Source: Cylicocyclus nassatus (Eukaryota; Nematoda; Chromadorea; Rhabditida; Strongylidae). Taken from it: 64,000 nucleotides of DNA. The notes beneath the pieces were generated by a model. That model saw nothing but the letters and a program-made list of their open reading frames with translations, had not been told where the DNA came from and ran no database searches. The DNA lies in NCBI GenBank assembly GCA_958299035.1, contig CATQJL010000001.1, positions 46,067,870 to 46,131,869 of the forward strand, written 5' to 3'. Below are positions 25,077 to 36,902 of the stretch, piece after piece. A program made the translations under genes and the position numbers. Each line of letters opens with the position of its first letter. Positions within the stretch are counted from its first letter, which is position 1.

Positions 25077-28000
25077 ATGGCAAACACCGACTTCGAGAAG
25101 GACCCGGGTTTTCAGTACCTTGGCCTGACCAGAGAGGCCAAGGCCGCATCTGCTGCTAAGCCATTCGACTCCAAGAAAAACGTCTGGGTCCCGGATCCGG
25201 AGGAAGGTGCTGTACTTTATAATAATACGGATGCTTATCTTTTCTTCATTTCGAACAGTATCCAAAAAATTAGTTACCTTTAACAACAGTTTTGGCATTA
25301 CGCAGAAGAAACATAATTTGAAGTTTTTGGGGTGAACCATATCTGCCTATTTTTGTGCTACTCCTAGACCCATACATATCTCATCAAAGCAGAATTGGAA
25401 TAGCATTTGCTTGCTTATTCAAGCAGTTCTTGATAACTTCCGTATGACTATCATCTGTTCCTTTAAAGAAACCCAGCATCTTGTACTTCGCAAACACATT
25501 TGTTTCCAATACTTTTCAACCCTTCTCTTTCGTTATGTGATTAGACAGCGGGGACAAAAAAACATATCAAAAACCAAGCACATTTGCACACATAAGAATG
25601 AAATGGACACAGTTGCTTCCCAGCTTCCTGCAATCCTTCACCTGGTGTTGCTCGCCCACGTAGGTGATTGATGAAAGCTAGTCCGTATCCTGATGCCAAC
25701 AGTTGTTCGGTCAAGATTTTTTTTTGCTGAGAAAACAAATTATGTTGTCTAGGAGAATTTCGAAAAAGCCATCGAACAGATTTCACAAGTCCCTTTCGGC
25801 GCATTTCGAAACAATTAGCGTTTTGACCTTTCCCGTAGCAATGGGTATCCGTTAATACAATGCGTTTTCCCCGCACACGACCCCTCGAATGAGTTTAAAC
25901 GAATGCCGAACGTTGCCGCTCGGCCGACGAGCCATATGGTGATAAGAAAATTGAACGGAGAGCGAGCCTGGACAGCAATAAGTGTGAGGTACAATGCGGG
26001 GGACCAGAGATACGTGTAGAAATTTTTAGAAAACATAAAGTAGTAATTAAGTTCGCGTTTTGAGGGGAGTTTGAGACGTAAAGAATGTGTAGTACTCAGT
26101 TTGTAACTTACGTGTGTTAAAAGCAGTTTGCGATGGTAACAATAGCGTTTGGGGATTACGGTAACGCCTTATTGGGTGGTCAGATCTACCGCCCGAATTT
26201 GTTCATTGATTTACGGTAGTGCATTTTTGGTGACCAAATCTACAGAGGGTTACGGTATCGCAATTTGTGCATTTAGGGCTCATGGCAATGCAATTTTTGG
26301 TGGCTAAAAATATTGTATATCTAGACTCATTCCAACGAATGAAATTGCTTTCGCATTCCAAAGTCGTACAAAAGAGATGGTAGAAGTCTGCAAAAGGCAA
26401 TTAGAGCCTTCAACATCTAATGCCAAGAAAATTTCATCTGGTCTCCACTACTCCACCATGCCTCTTCAACCTTTTTGCGTCCTTCCCTCGCAGGCCTAAC
26501 ATTAACGCTCTTGTCCATGATGGTACGAGCTTTTCGCAATTTTCTAAGAATAGTAGCCACACCAACAGCGCTTCGCGTTCTCTCGCACTCTGGCTCGTTT
26601 ATAAAAACCGCGTTGTACACCAGCATCTCCCGGCGTAGGCGGTCGAGGTCGGTTGGCATTGTAATCACACGGCACCAACACCGGCCAAAGAGTCATTGTT
26701 GCATGGCATCAGAACAAGTGATTAGATCCATCGATTAGGGGGGAGGATGAAGGAAACTAATGAAGTCAAGCAAAGAGAATTAGTCAAAAAAGAACTAATG
26801 TCTTACAGGATTCATCGCAGCCGAGATCCAGTCTGTACAGGGAGATCAAGTGACAGTCGTTACCGCCAAGGGAAACACGGTAAGAATCGAAGTCATCGAA
26901 GAAAGGCTGCTGGAAAATATTGAAAATTTAGTGCCCAATCTCAGTTGCTTTTTCTAAACTTCATAAAGAACACAGAAATACCAAAAATATATTAGTTTCT
27001 TTGTTCTAGATTATATATCAATGCCCAAAAAAAGATATCGTCTTAAATTCATAGTATAGAACAATTAGAGTTATATTGTAGGATTAGGTAGTCAGCACAA
27101 TTCATCATGAATAAGGGGGCATAAACAAAAAGTGTAACCTCTTGCGAAAATTTCAGACACTCTAAGCTCAAAATCGAATGTACATAAAAGGCCAATCAAA
27201 TAGTTCGATTGAGGTTCACAGAGAAACTGAATACTACGGCATAGAATTTTGAACAAGACTGTTCGTCGTAAAATTCACATCTATATTCAATTAGCTTAAC
27301 ACTTAGAGATTTCAGCTCTCGCGGAGCATTTCTCATGGGAGTTCTCACTTTTAAAAGACGATTTACGGTAATCTTACAGTTATGGAAAAAATCGGGGATC
27401 CATTTCATGGTTTCTTCTTTTTTACATTGATAGGTTCGGCTCGTGACAGGCAAAAGTCAAGAAAGTTTTCGGCTCTGATAGGCAAAAGTCAAGAAAGTTT
27501 TCGGCTCTGATAGGCAGAAGTCAAGAAAGTTTTCGGCTCTGATAGGCAGAAGTCAAGAAAGTTTTCGGCTCTGATAGGCAGAAGTCAAGAAAATTGTCTA
27601 AGAGTAGTACACTCTATTAATGGGAATTTCACAACTTTTTGGAAATTCTTAGAGTGGTTAGGGGCCTTGTAAGCACTTCTAATCCACGCAAGAAAAGATG
27701 AAACTCTGATACACAAAGTAAAACTATATTAGTATGTTTTGTAGGATTATTTTGGAGAAGCAGCAAAGAGGAGAATAGATTGGAAATAGCACATCGCTAC
27801 AGATGTTGATCTTCAATTTTTAAGGTAACAGTGAAGAAGGATCAAGCTCAAGAAATGAACCCTCCAAAATTCGACAAAACCGAAGACATGGCTAACCTAA
27901 CCTTCTTGAACGAGGCTTCTGTCTTGGCTAATCTGAAGGACAGATACAAGGAAATGATGATTTACGTAAGCGCAGGAGTACGGCTTTAACGCAGATTACT

Positions 28001-31000
28001 AAACAATTACCTCTTTAGACATATTCCGGTCTGTTCTGTGTCGTCATCAACCCATACAAGCGTTTGCCCATCTATACCGAGTCCGTTATTAAATTCTATA
28101 TGGGAAAGAGAAGAAATGAGATGCCACCGCATCTTTTCGCTACTTCTGATGAAGCCTACAGAAACATGGTTCAAGGTAAGGCAAACAGCGCGATCTCCCG
28201 CAGACCAAACTTATGGGAATATTTCAGATCGCGAAAACCAATCTATGTTGATTACTGGAGAGTCTGGAGCAGGAAAGACCGAGAACACAAAGAAAGTAAT
28301 CTCCTATTTCGCCATCGTCGGTGCTACCCAAGCTGCCAAGCAGGAAGGAACGAAAGGAGTAAGTTCTTAGATTGATTCACCCCTGATTTCATGTCCCACA
28401 ACATATCATTCTGTTTTAGGGTAAAGGAGTAAGTATTCATCCTATACTTACATATCCCCAACACATGTGATCTATACTTTGGACCGAATCGAATACTTAT
28501 TCGAGCCATTCGAATAAAACAGTCGAATGGGACTGATTCGAAAATATTCGATTCGAAACTCGAATATCCAAAATTTTCGATTATTGAAAATTATTCGAAA
28601 GTCAAAATTCAAAATTTTTGATTTTCGAATATCAGTTCAAAATTAATGAAAAAACATTCTAAATTTTCTGAGTAAATTGTGTTTTCCTTAAGGGTACCCT
28701 AGAAGAACAGATCGTACAAACCAATCCTGTATTGGAGGCTTTCGGTAGGTCTTTCACTTCACATAGCCTTTGGAATTACTATAAATGTCCTTTAGGTAAT
28801 GCCAAAACCGTACGAAACAACAACTCCTCTCGATTCGGAAAATTCATCCGAACACATTTCTCTGCACAAGGAAAACTGGCCGGAGGAGATATTGAACATT
28901 GTAGGCTACGAAATTTCCATTCATTTCCGCAAAAATCACATGCAGTATGTTATAGATTTGCTTGAGAAGTCTCGTGTCGTGCGACAGGCTCCCGGTGAAC
29001 GCAGTTACCACATTTTCTACCAAATTATGTCCGGATTTGACCCTAAGCTTCGCGGTAGGTTGTCAGACCAGAAGACAAAGGCTTGAAATCATTTCGGATA
29101 ATTTAGATTCGCTAAAGCTTAACCACGAACTAAAATACTACCATTTCTGCTCGCAAGCAGAGCTGACCATCGACGGTGTTGATGACAAGGAAGAAATGGG
29201 TTTGACTCAGGTAGGAAAGAGCCCTTGAAAATTCACAAATTCTTTTCTGCCGGGACCTATAAAAAAGAGTATAGGAAGCCTTTGACATTATGGGTTTCGA
29301 AGATGAGGAAGTGATGGATCTGTACAAGAGTTGTGCCGCCATCATGCATATGGGAGAGATGAAATTCAAACAGAGACCACGTGAAGAGCAAGCCGAACCC
29401 GATGGCGATGAAGGTCTATTGCTTTTACCCGATTAAGAACTATAACTACCTTGTCCTGAGAAGTCTGCAGTTGCAGACGCGCAGAATGTCGCCCACTGCC
29501 TGGGGATTAACCCCGAAGAATTGTTGAAAGCTCTCACCAAGCCACGTGTACGCGTCGGTACTGAATGGGTCAACAAAGGACAGAACTTGGAACAGGTAAT
29601 TAATTTTTCAGATTTTAGATAACACTGTAACTCACAAATTTTCCAGGTAAACTGGGCCGTCGCTGGTTTGGGTAAGGCTATCTACGCTCGTATGTTCAAA
29701 TGGCTTATCGGAAGGTAGTTAATCGCAGATGAAAGAATCTATATCAGTTCATAAATGCAAACTTCAGATGTAACAAGACCCTTGACGCCAAGCAGATCGA
29801 GCGTCGCTACTTCATTGGTGTGCTTGATATCGCCGGATTCGAGATTTTCGACGTGAGGCCCTCTTGCTGAAGAAAGTGCATCCATCTAAAAAAAACGATT
29901 GCAGTTCAACTCCTTTGAGCAGTTGTGGATTAACTTCGTAAACGAGAGACTGCAACAATTCTTCAACCATCACATGTTCGTTCTGGAACAGGAGGAGTAC
30001 AAGCGTGAAGGCATCCAATGGACATTCATTGACTTCGGTCTTGACTTGCAAGCCTGTATTGAACTGATTGAGAAGGTGACCAAAATATTTTTTCCGCTGT
30101 CAAGCTCCAAAAATCACGGAAATTTTTAGCCCTTGGGTTTGATCTCAATGCTTGATGAGGAGTGTATCGTACCCAAGGCTACTGATATGACCTATGTACA
30201 AAAGCTAAACGACCAGCATCTTGGCAAACATCCTAACTTCCAGAAGCCAAAACCACCAAAGGGCAAGCAGGTAACAGGACACCTAGATACCTAGGCTGAT
30301 AATCAGAAGTTAAGCAGAACAATTCATACGTAATTTCAGTCCGAAGCTCACTTTGCAGTCGTTCACTACGCCGGAACAGTGCGTTACAATGCCACCAACT
30401 TCCTTGAGAAGAATAAGGTTTGTCTCATAGCCATCCACCAAGGCTACCATGAAAAAATATTTTTTCTTAGGATCCCCTAAACGATACTGCTGTCGCTCTG
30501 TTGAAGACCCACTCAACCGGATGCAAACTGATGCTCGAAATCTGGGCCGACTACCAGACCCAGGAAGAAGCAGCCGAAGCTGCCAAGGCCGGTACCGGCG
30601 GTGGCAAGAAGAAGGTAGAAATAGATTTGGGAGAAAACATGGGAATATTCAAAATGGCTAGAGTTTTAGGGAAAGTCTGCCTCGTTCATGACTGTGTCCA
30701 TGATTTACCGTGAATCATTGAACAACCTGATGAACATGCTGTACCAGACTCACCCCCACTTCATCCGTTGCATTATCCCCAACGAGAAAAAGACTTCTGG
30801 TACGATACCGTACTCATCTTAATGTAGCAGATACGACACTAATCAACCCACGTTTAGGTCTGATTGACTCGGCTTTGGTATTGAATCAATTGACTTGCAA
30901 TGGTGTACTGGAAGGTATCAGAATTTGCCGTAAAGGTTTCCCCAACAGAATGCTCTACGATGACTTCAAACACCGGTATGTCTTCTAACCTAACCCCATG

Positions 31001-34000
31001 TTTTTTACCCTACTTAGCCCATGTTTAGATATGCTGTGCTTGCTGCTCAAGAAGCCAAATCCTCCGATGATGTTAAGGCCGCTTCTATCGCTGTCACCGA
31101 CAAATTGGTTACTGAGGGACATTTGAAAGATGAGGAATTTAAAATTGGTAACACTAAGGTAAGTCTGGGGTTCTGTAACTCCTGTCACCTTGGCACTGAA
31201 AAAAAAGTAATTCAGGTGTTCTTCAAAGCTGGTATCCTTGCCAGACTTGAAGACAGACGTGACGAAATTCTAAAGGTGATCATGACCAACTTCCAAAGCC
31301 GTGTCAGGTAAGCCCTTTACCGTAATCGTATGGTGGAAATCTGGGTTACAACTGGTAACTGCACTGAAACTCAACATCTTCAGATGGTACCTTGGTCTCA
31401 CCGACCTCAGGAGAAGAATGCAACAACGTGCTGGTTTGCTCATTGTCCAGCGCAATGTCCGCTCATGGTGCACCCTACGTACATGGGAATGGTTCAAGCT
31501 TTACGGAAGAGTTCGTTACAAACAACTTGATAGAAAAAAGCGAACAGCCGCTTAGGTGCACCCATGTTTAGGTCAAGCCCCTGCTCAAGGCCGGAAAGGA
31601 ACACGAGGAAATGGAAAAACTGTCGAACAAAATCCAAGAGTTGGAAGAGGCCGTTGCCAAGGGTGATGAGAGCAGAAAAGAATTGGAAGCACAGGTGGAG
31701 TGATAAAAAATTCTGTGGTTGAGAGCTCCAAATGAAAAGGCTTCCAATTAAGGTAGCTGGACTCGTGGAAGAGAAGAATCAATTGTTCCTAAACTTGGAG
31801 AAAGAGAAAGCCAACTTGCAAGATGCCGAAGAAAGAAATCAGAAGCTAGCTGCCTTGAAAGCAGATCTCGACAAGCAACTCGCTGAAGTTCAAGTATGGG
31901 GATAAAGAAGTTGTTTGAATTTTGCAAATAGACCGCGTATTCTAGGACCGCCTTGCCGATATGGAAGACCGAAACAATGACTTGTCCAGATTGAAGAAGA
32001 AGGCAAGTCGATATGAGAAGGTGTCTCTGATCCTGTCTAAGCTAATCCTTTTACAGTATGAGCAAGAGATTGCCGAGCATAAGAAGCACGCCCAGGATCT
32101 TGAACTTTCTCTGAAGAAGGCCGAAAGCGAGAAGCAGGTGAGTCGGGACGTTCGATAACCCACCCTGGATCCTACTTTCATTTTCACGATAAACAACGCT
32201 GTCTAGGCTCGCGACCATAACATTCGCTCTCTGCAAGATGAAATGGCCAACCAGGATGAGGCAGTTGCCCGTCTCAATAAGGAGAAGAAACATCAAGAGG
32301 AGGTATCTCTCGAGATATAATGAGAACCCAGGCGATCAAAGTTTGTAAAATGGGTATAGGTCAACCGCAAGCTTATGGAAGACCTCCAAGCCGAAGAGGA
32401 CCGCGTCAACCATATGGAAAAAGTCCGAGCCAAGCTTGAACAACAATTAGATGATCTCGAAGACTCCATGGACCGCGAGAAACGATCACGTCAAGATCTC
32501 GAGAAGTAAAAAAAACACCTCTTGAAACTTTTTCTAAGAAAGACAAGTGTGCACTTTTCAGGGCCAAGCGAAAGGTTGAAGGTGAACTCAAAGTTGCTCA
32601 GGAGAACATTGACGAGATCACAAAGCAAAAGCACGATGTTGAACAGAATCTCAAGAAGTAATTATAGAATCTAGAGAAGTGGGCAAAAAACTGAATTTCT
32701 CTTGCCTTGTAGGAAGGAAGCAGAACTTCATCAGCTTTCTACCCGTCTAGAAGAGGAACAGTCTCTTGTTGCTAAGCTCCAGCGACAGATCAAAGAACTC
32801 CAAGCCCGTATTGCCGAACTTGAGGAGGAACTCGAGAATGAGAGGCAGAGCCGCGCCAAGGCACGCACTTTTTACAATTATTTGCTGTTTTCAGCTATAA
32901 GGCATAAATTTAGGCTGACCGATCACGATCAGAACTTCAACGCGAATTGGAGGAGATTAGCGAGCGACTTGAGGAACAAGGAGGAGCCACAGCCGCTCAG
33001 CTGGAAGCCAACAAGAAACGCGAAGCTGAACTGGCTAAACTGCGCCGCGACCAAGAGGTAAATGAACTCTCTCGTGAAAGACGGATTCCCAAAAACTTTC
33101 TCTTTTAGGAAGCCAACCTCAACCACGAAACAGCTTTGGCCTCACTTCGCAAGAAGCATCATGATGCCGTTGCTGAATTGACTGATCAACTTGAACAGCT
33201 CCAAAAACTCAAAGCTAAGGCAGACAAGGAAAAGGCTCAACTACAACGCGAACTCGAAGAGTTGTCCTCATCTGTAGACAGCGAAGTTCGCTCCCGACAG
33301 GATATTGAGAAGCAGTTGAAGGTTGTCGAAGTACAGTATGCCGAAGCACAAACGAAAGCCGATGAACAATCACGACAGCTCAATGACTTTGCTGCTCTCA
33401 AGGTATCGTAATTCATCTTAATGACCTAACAGAGAATAGAACGGGAGTTAGAATTGGGAAATCCAAAATCTCGCTTTAGAACCGATTGCACAACGAAAAT
33501 GGAGACCTTGGACGCCAGCTTGAGGATATGGAGAATCAGCTAAACAGCCTGCACCGCTTGAAAGCTCAACTCACTAGCCAACTGGAAGAGACCAAACGCA
33601 GCTTTGATGAGGAAGCTCGGTAAGCCACGAAAATTTGCTATCTAGGACTAGAAAAACACATTTCTTCCAATTTAGTGAACGACAAGCTCTGGCCGCTCAA
33701 GTGAAGAACTTCGAGCACGAGAATGACAGCCTTCGTGAGCAACTCGACACGGAATCGGAAGCCAAAGCCGAACTCTTGCGCCAGATTAGCAAGCAGAACG
33801 CTGAAATCCAGCAATGGAAAGCACGATTCGAAAGCGAAGGACTTGCCAAGCTTGATGAAATCGAGGAAGCCAAGTAAGTTGCCATTGCTTACCTGATGTC
33901 TCAAAGATATTAATCTTTTGCCGTCTAGGCGCAAGCTTCAAGGAAAGGTCCAGGAACTGACCGAAGCCAACGAGATGGCCTTTGCCAAGATTGGATCACT

Positions 34001-36452
34001 CGAAAAGACTCGCCACAAGCTCATGCAAGACCTCGATGATGCACAGGTACGAGAGCTAAAGAAATCAATAAAGATGAAATTGGAGATTGCAATTTAGGTT
34101 GATGTTGAACGTGCCGCCTCATATGCCGCTGCTCTAGAGAAGAAGCAAAAAGGTATAATTCCATTTATGGAACTGCTATTAGCTAGAAGCTAGCCTGAAA
34201 ATCAACTTCAGGATTCGACAAAATCATTGATGAATGGAGAAAGAAGCACGATGACCTTGCCGCCGAACTTGACGCCGCCCAGAGGGATAACCGCAACCTT
34301 TCCACTGATCTCTTCAGAGTGAGTTTCCAAACATCCTAGATGAGATTGCAACCAGTAACATCGCACAACTTTAGGCAAAAACCGCCCAGGATGAACTCGC
34401 AGAGCATCTAGAGAGTGTACGCCGTGAGAACAAACAACTCGCACAGGAAGTAAAGGATCTTGCTGACCAGCTCGGTGAAGGAGGACGGTGAGCTATAACT
34501 AGTCATGGTTTTCCAGAGCTCTTCAAGTAACGTTCATTCCAGCTCCGTCCATGAACTCCAGAAGATGGTTCGCCGATTGGAAGTTGAGAAGGAAGAACTG
34601 CAGAAGGCTCTTGATGAGGCTGAAGCTGCACTTGAAGCAGAAGAAGCTAAGGTAAAATATTGCAAAACATGTCTAATAACATCCCTTAAAACGTGATTTA
34701 GGTTCTTCGTGCCCAAGTGGAAGTATCCCAGATCCGTTCAGAAATTGAGAAACGCATCCAGGAGAAAGAGGCAAGAGCTTATTATTCAAAAATCCTATTA
34801 AGGTTATTCGACTATTGATTTCTAGGAAGAATTCGAGAATACCCGCAAGAATCACCAACGCGCATTGGAAAGCATGCAAGCAACCCTGGAGGCAGAGACC
34901 AAGCACAAGGAAGAAGCACTCCGTATCAAGAAGAAGCTTGAAGCTGACATCAACGTAAGCTTACACTGCTTCGAGTTGGACTCGATACAAAAAAAAATAT
35001 TTTAGGAACTTGAAATCGCATTGGACCATGCCAACCGAGCAAATGCCGATGCTCAGAAGACTATCAAGAAATACATGGATACAGTTCGCGAGCTGCAATT
35101 GCAGGTTGAAGACGAACAGAGACAGAAGGATGAAATTAGGTAAGGAATTAACGTCATTAATTTGAAAATATGATTTTTTAAAATCGATTGTCGATTCTTC
35201 AGGGAGCAATTCCTCAACTCCGAAAAGCGCAATGCTATCTTGCAAACGGAGAAGGAGGAGCTTTCGCAAGTGGTATGTCAGCTATCGTAGCAAGCAGCTA
35301 CTCTAGTGTTAGTGTAGCAGTTCATAGTCGAATATTGACATTTTTCAGGCCGAAGCAGCCGAACGTGCCAGACGCAATGCCGAAACCGATTGCATCGAAC
35401 TCCGTGAACACAATAATGACCTTTCTGCACAGCTCAACGGAATCACTGCTATCAAGAGAAAACTCGAAGGAGAATTGCAAGCCATGCATGTAAGCTGCAG
35501 AGCAAACATCGCTATTTTTGGGCACAAACGAATGATATTTGCAGGCCGAACTTGACGAGACCCTTGCCGAGCTCAAGAATGTCGACGAAATGGGCAAAAA
35601 GGCTGCCGCCGATGCTGCTCGTTTGGCTGAAGAACTGCGCCAAGAACAGGAACACAGCATGCACGTCGAACGTATCCGCAAGGGCCTTGAAGTACAAATC
35701 AAGGAGATGCAAGTAAGCAGCCAGTACTTAAGAAAAACAAAACAGAAAACAACAGCCTTGTTCAGATCCGTCTCGATGAAGCTGAAGCCGCCGCGCTCAA
35801 GGGAGGAAAGAAGATCATCGCCCAACTCGAAACCCGAATTCGTAGCCTTGAACAGGAACTTGATGGAGAACAAAGGTAATTGTTTATTTTATGTCTATAC
35901 TAAACATGCAGATAAGTAAACACTCTATTTAGACGCCACCAAGAGACCGATAAGAACTGGCGCAAATCCGAACGCCGTGTCAAGGAGGTGGAATTCCAAT
36001 TGGAAGAAGACAAGAAGAACCAAGAACGACTCACTGAACTCATTGACAAACTGCAAGCTAAGCTCAAGGTGTTCAAGCGACAGGTTGAGGAAGCGGTACG
36101 TAATGCACCGTTCTAGAAAAATTTGGTGCCAAAAGTCCATTATCTTGTTTTCAGGAAGAAGTCGCCGCTACCAACCTCGGAAAGTACCGTCAACTACAGG
36201 CTCAACTTGATGATGCTGAGGAACGCGCAGATGTTGCCGAAAATGCGCTAAGCAAGATGCGTAACAAGGTAAGAAGCTATAAACTCTTAGAAATCCCACA
36301 TTTTTATTCATTGCTCACATAAATCTCTTCAGATCCGCGCTTCCGCCTCAGTGGTACCCTCTGGACCCGGTGGTTTGGCACAATCCGCTAGTTCGGTCGT
36401 CCTACGAAGCAGCTCGTTTGCAAGAGGTGGCAGAGCAAGCGAAGACTTCTAA
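25077..36452 (+). CDS. myo-3: Muscle myosin heavy chain, MYO-3 (myosin A) type, 50 exons
   Basis: Class II myosin heavy chain of the body-wall thick filament. My splice model has 50 exons totalling 5931 nt, or 1976 residues plus stop, against about 1969 for C. elegans MYO-3. Visible landmarks: P-loop GESGAGKT 177-184; switch I NNNSSRFG 238-245; switch II DIAGFE 464-469; lysine-rich loop 2 about 641-653; SH2 and SH1 cysteines 707 and 717; IQ region about 780-840; rod from about 850; non-helical tailpiece from 1938. The N-terminus ([16 protein letters not shown]) and loop 1 fit MYO-3 better than UNC-54 or MYO-1 as I remember them. Most introns are 50-80 nt; introns 1, 2 and 6 are longer. Introns after 32002, 32860 and 34770 start with GC, not GT. 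Exon 6 is only 9 nt. The ATG follows an acceptor by two bases. Every junction keeps the frame. Confidence 0.93.
25207..26808 (+). other. Myosin intron 1 (1.6 kb) with a minus-strand open frame and degenerate repeats
   Basis: By far the largest intron of the gene. At 26417-26659 the minus strand has about 80 codons ([20 protein letters not shown], later [15 protein letters not shown]) with coding-like codon choice; it could be a nested gene exon, a transposon relic or chance. At about 26153-26313 a degenerate tandem of TTACGGTA followed by TTTTGGTGACCAAATCTAC-like phrases is present. First introns often hold muscle enhancers in nematode myosin genes, but I see no motif that proves one. Confidence 0.5.
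27447..27597. repeat. 32-bp tandem repeat in myosin intron 2, about 4.7 copies
   Basis: The unit begins AGGCAAAAGTCAAGAAAGTT and ends CGGCTCTGAT. It repeats head to tail with only an A/G change separating early and late copies, so expansion is recent. Confidence 0.85.
28420..28428 (+). other. myo-3: 9-nt micro-exon of the myosin gene (exon 6)
   Basis: GGTAAAGGA lies between a TTCTGTTTTAG acceptor and a gtaagt donor. It encodes Gly-Lys-Gly, residues 211-213, in loop 1 beside the nucleotide pocket, in phase 0 on both sides. MYO-3 loop 1, as I recall it, has a lysine-glycine-rich run here, which supports inclusion. Skipping would also keep the frame. Confidence 0.65.
28480..28640. repeat. TTCGAAT-rich low-complexity block in myosin intron 6
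   Basis: Overlapping copies of ATTCGAAT, TCGAATA and AAAATTTTCG fill about 160 bp. TTCGAA is self-complementary, so the block can fold in many registers. Confidence 0.6.
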
Positions 36453-36902
36453 GCACCTTTTCTGTCCCTAATTAAACGTTATTACCCTTTGCATATAATT
36501 TTTGCTCTGCTCTGTTGTCCGCCTTTGGTCAATTATGTGTGCTCAAATCGTGTATATCCTTCTGCAAAATGTTGTCTTCATGTTTTCCTCAAATTCCATT
36601 CTTTACGATATCAAAGCTTTAGTGAAAAAAACTGTACCGTATTGTTGAGAATATGGTCAAAAACCTACGAGCGCTCTAGTCATGTGTAATATATCCCTAT
36701 ATGGGAGACGATAAACGTTCTCAATATGTACTGTAAATCCAGTTGCAAAGTTTATAAACAGGGCATTATATACAACACGAATGACACAGATTAAAAAAAA
36801 AACAGGATAAGTGAGCACATAGAGATTCCGATATTAAGATGTTCTTGAGATACAAAAATAATGAGGGCAATTTCGTCAGACACTGTTAGAGAACAAAAAT
36901 CA
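36453..36902. other. Space between convergent myosin and mis-12 genes
   Basis: About 450 bp holding both 3' UTRs. An ATTAAA at 36471-36476, 19 bases after the myosin stop, is the best poly(A) signal on the plus strand. No clear AATAAA was seen for mis-12 on the minus strand. Confidence 0.5.
36471..36476 (+). terminator. Possible ATTAAA poly(A) signal of the myosin gene
   Basis: Variant hexamer ATTAAA 19 bases after the stop codon; no AATAAA occurs nearer. Confidence 0.35.
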
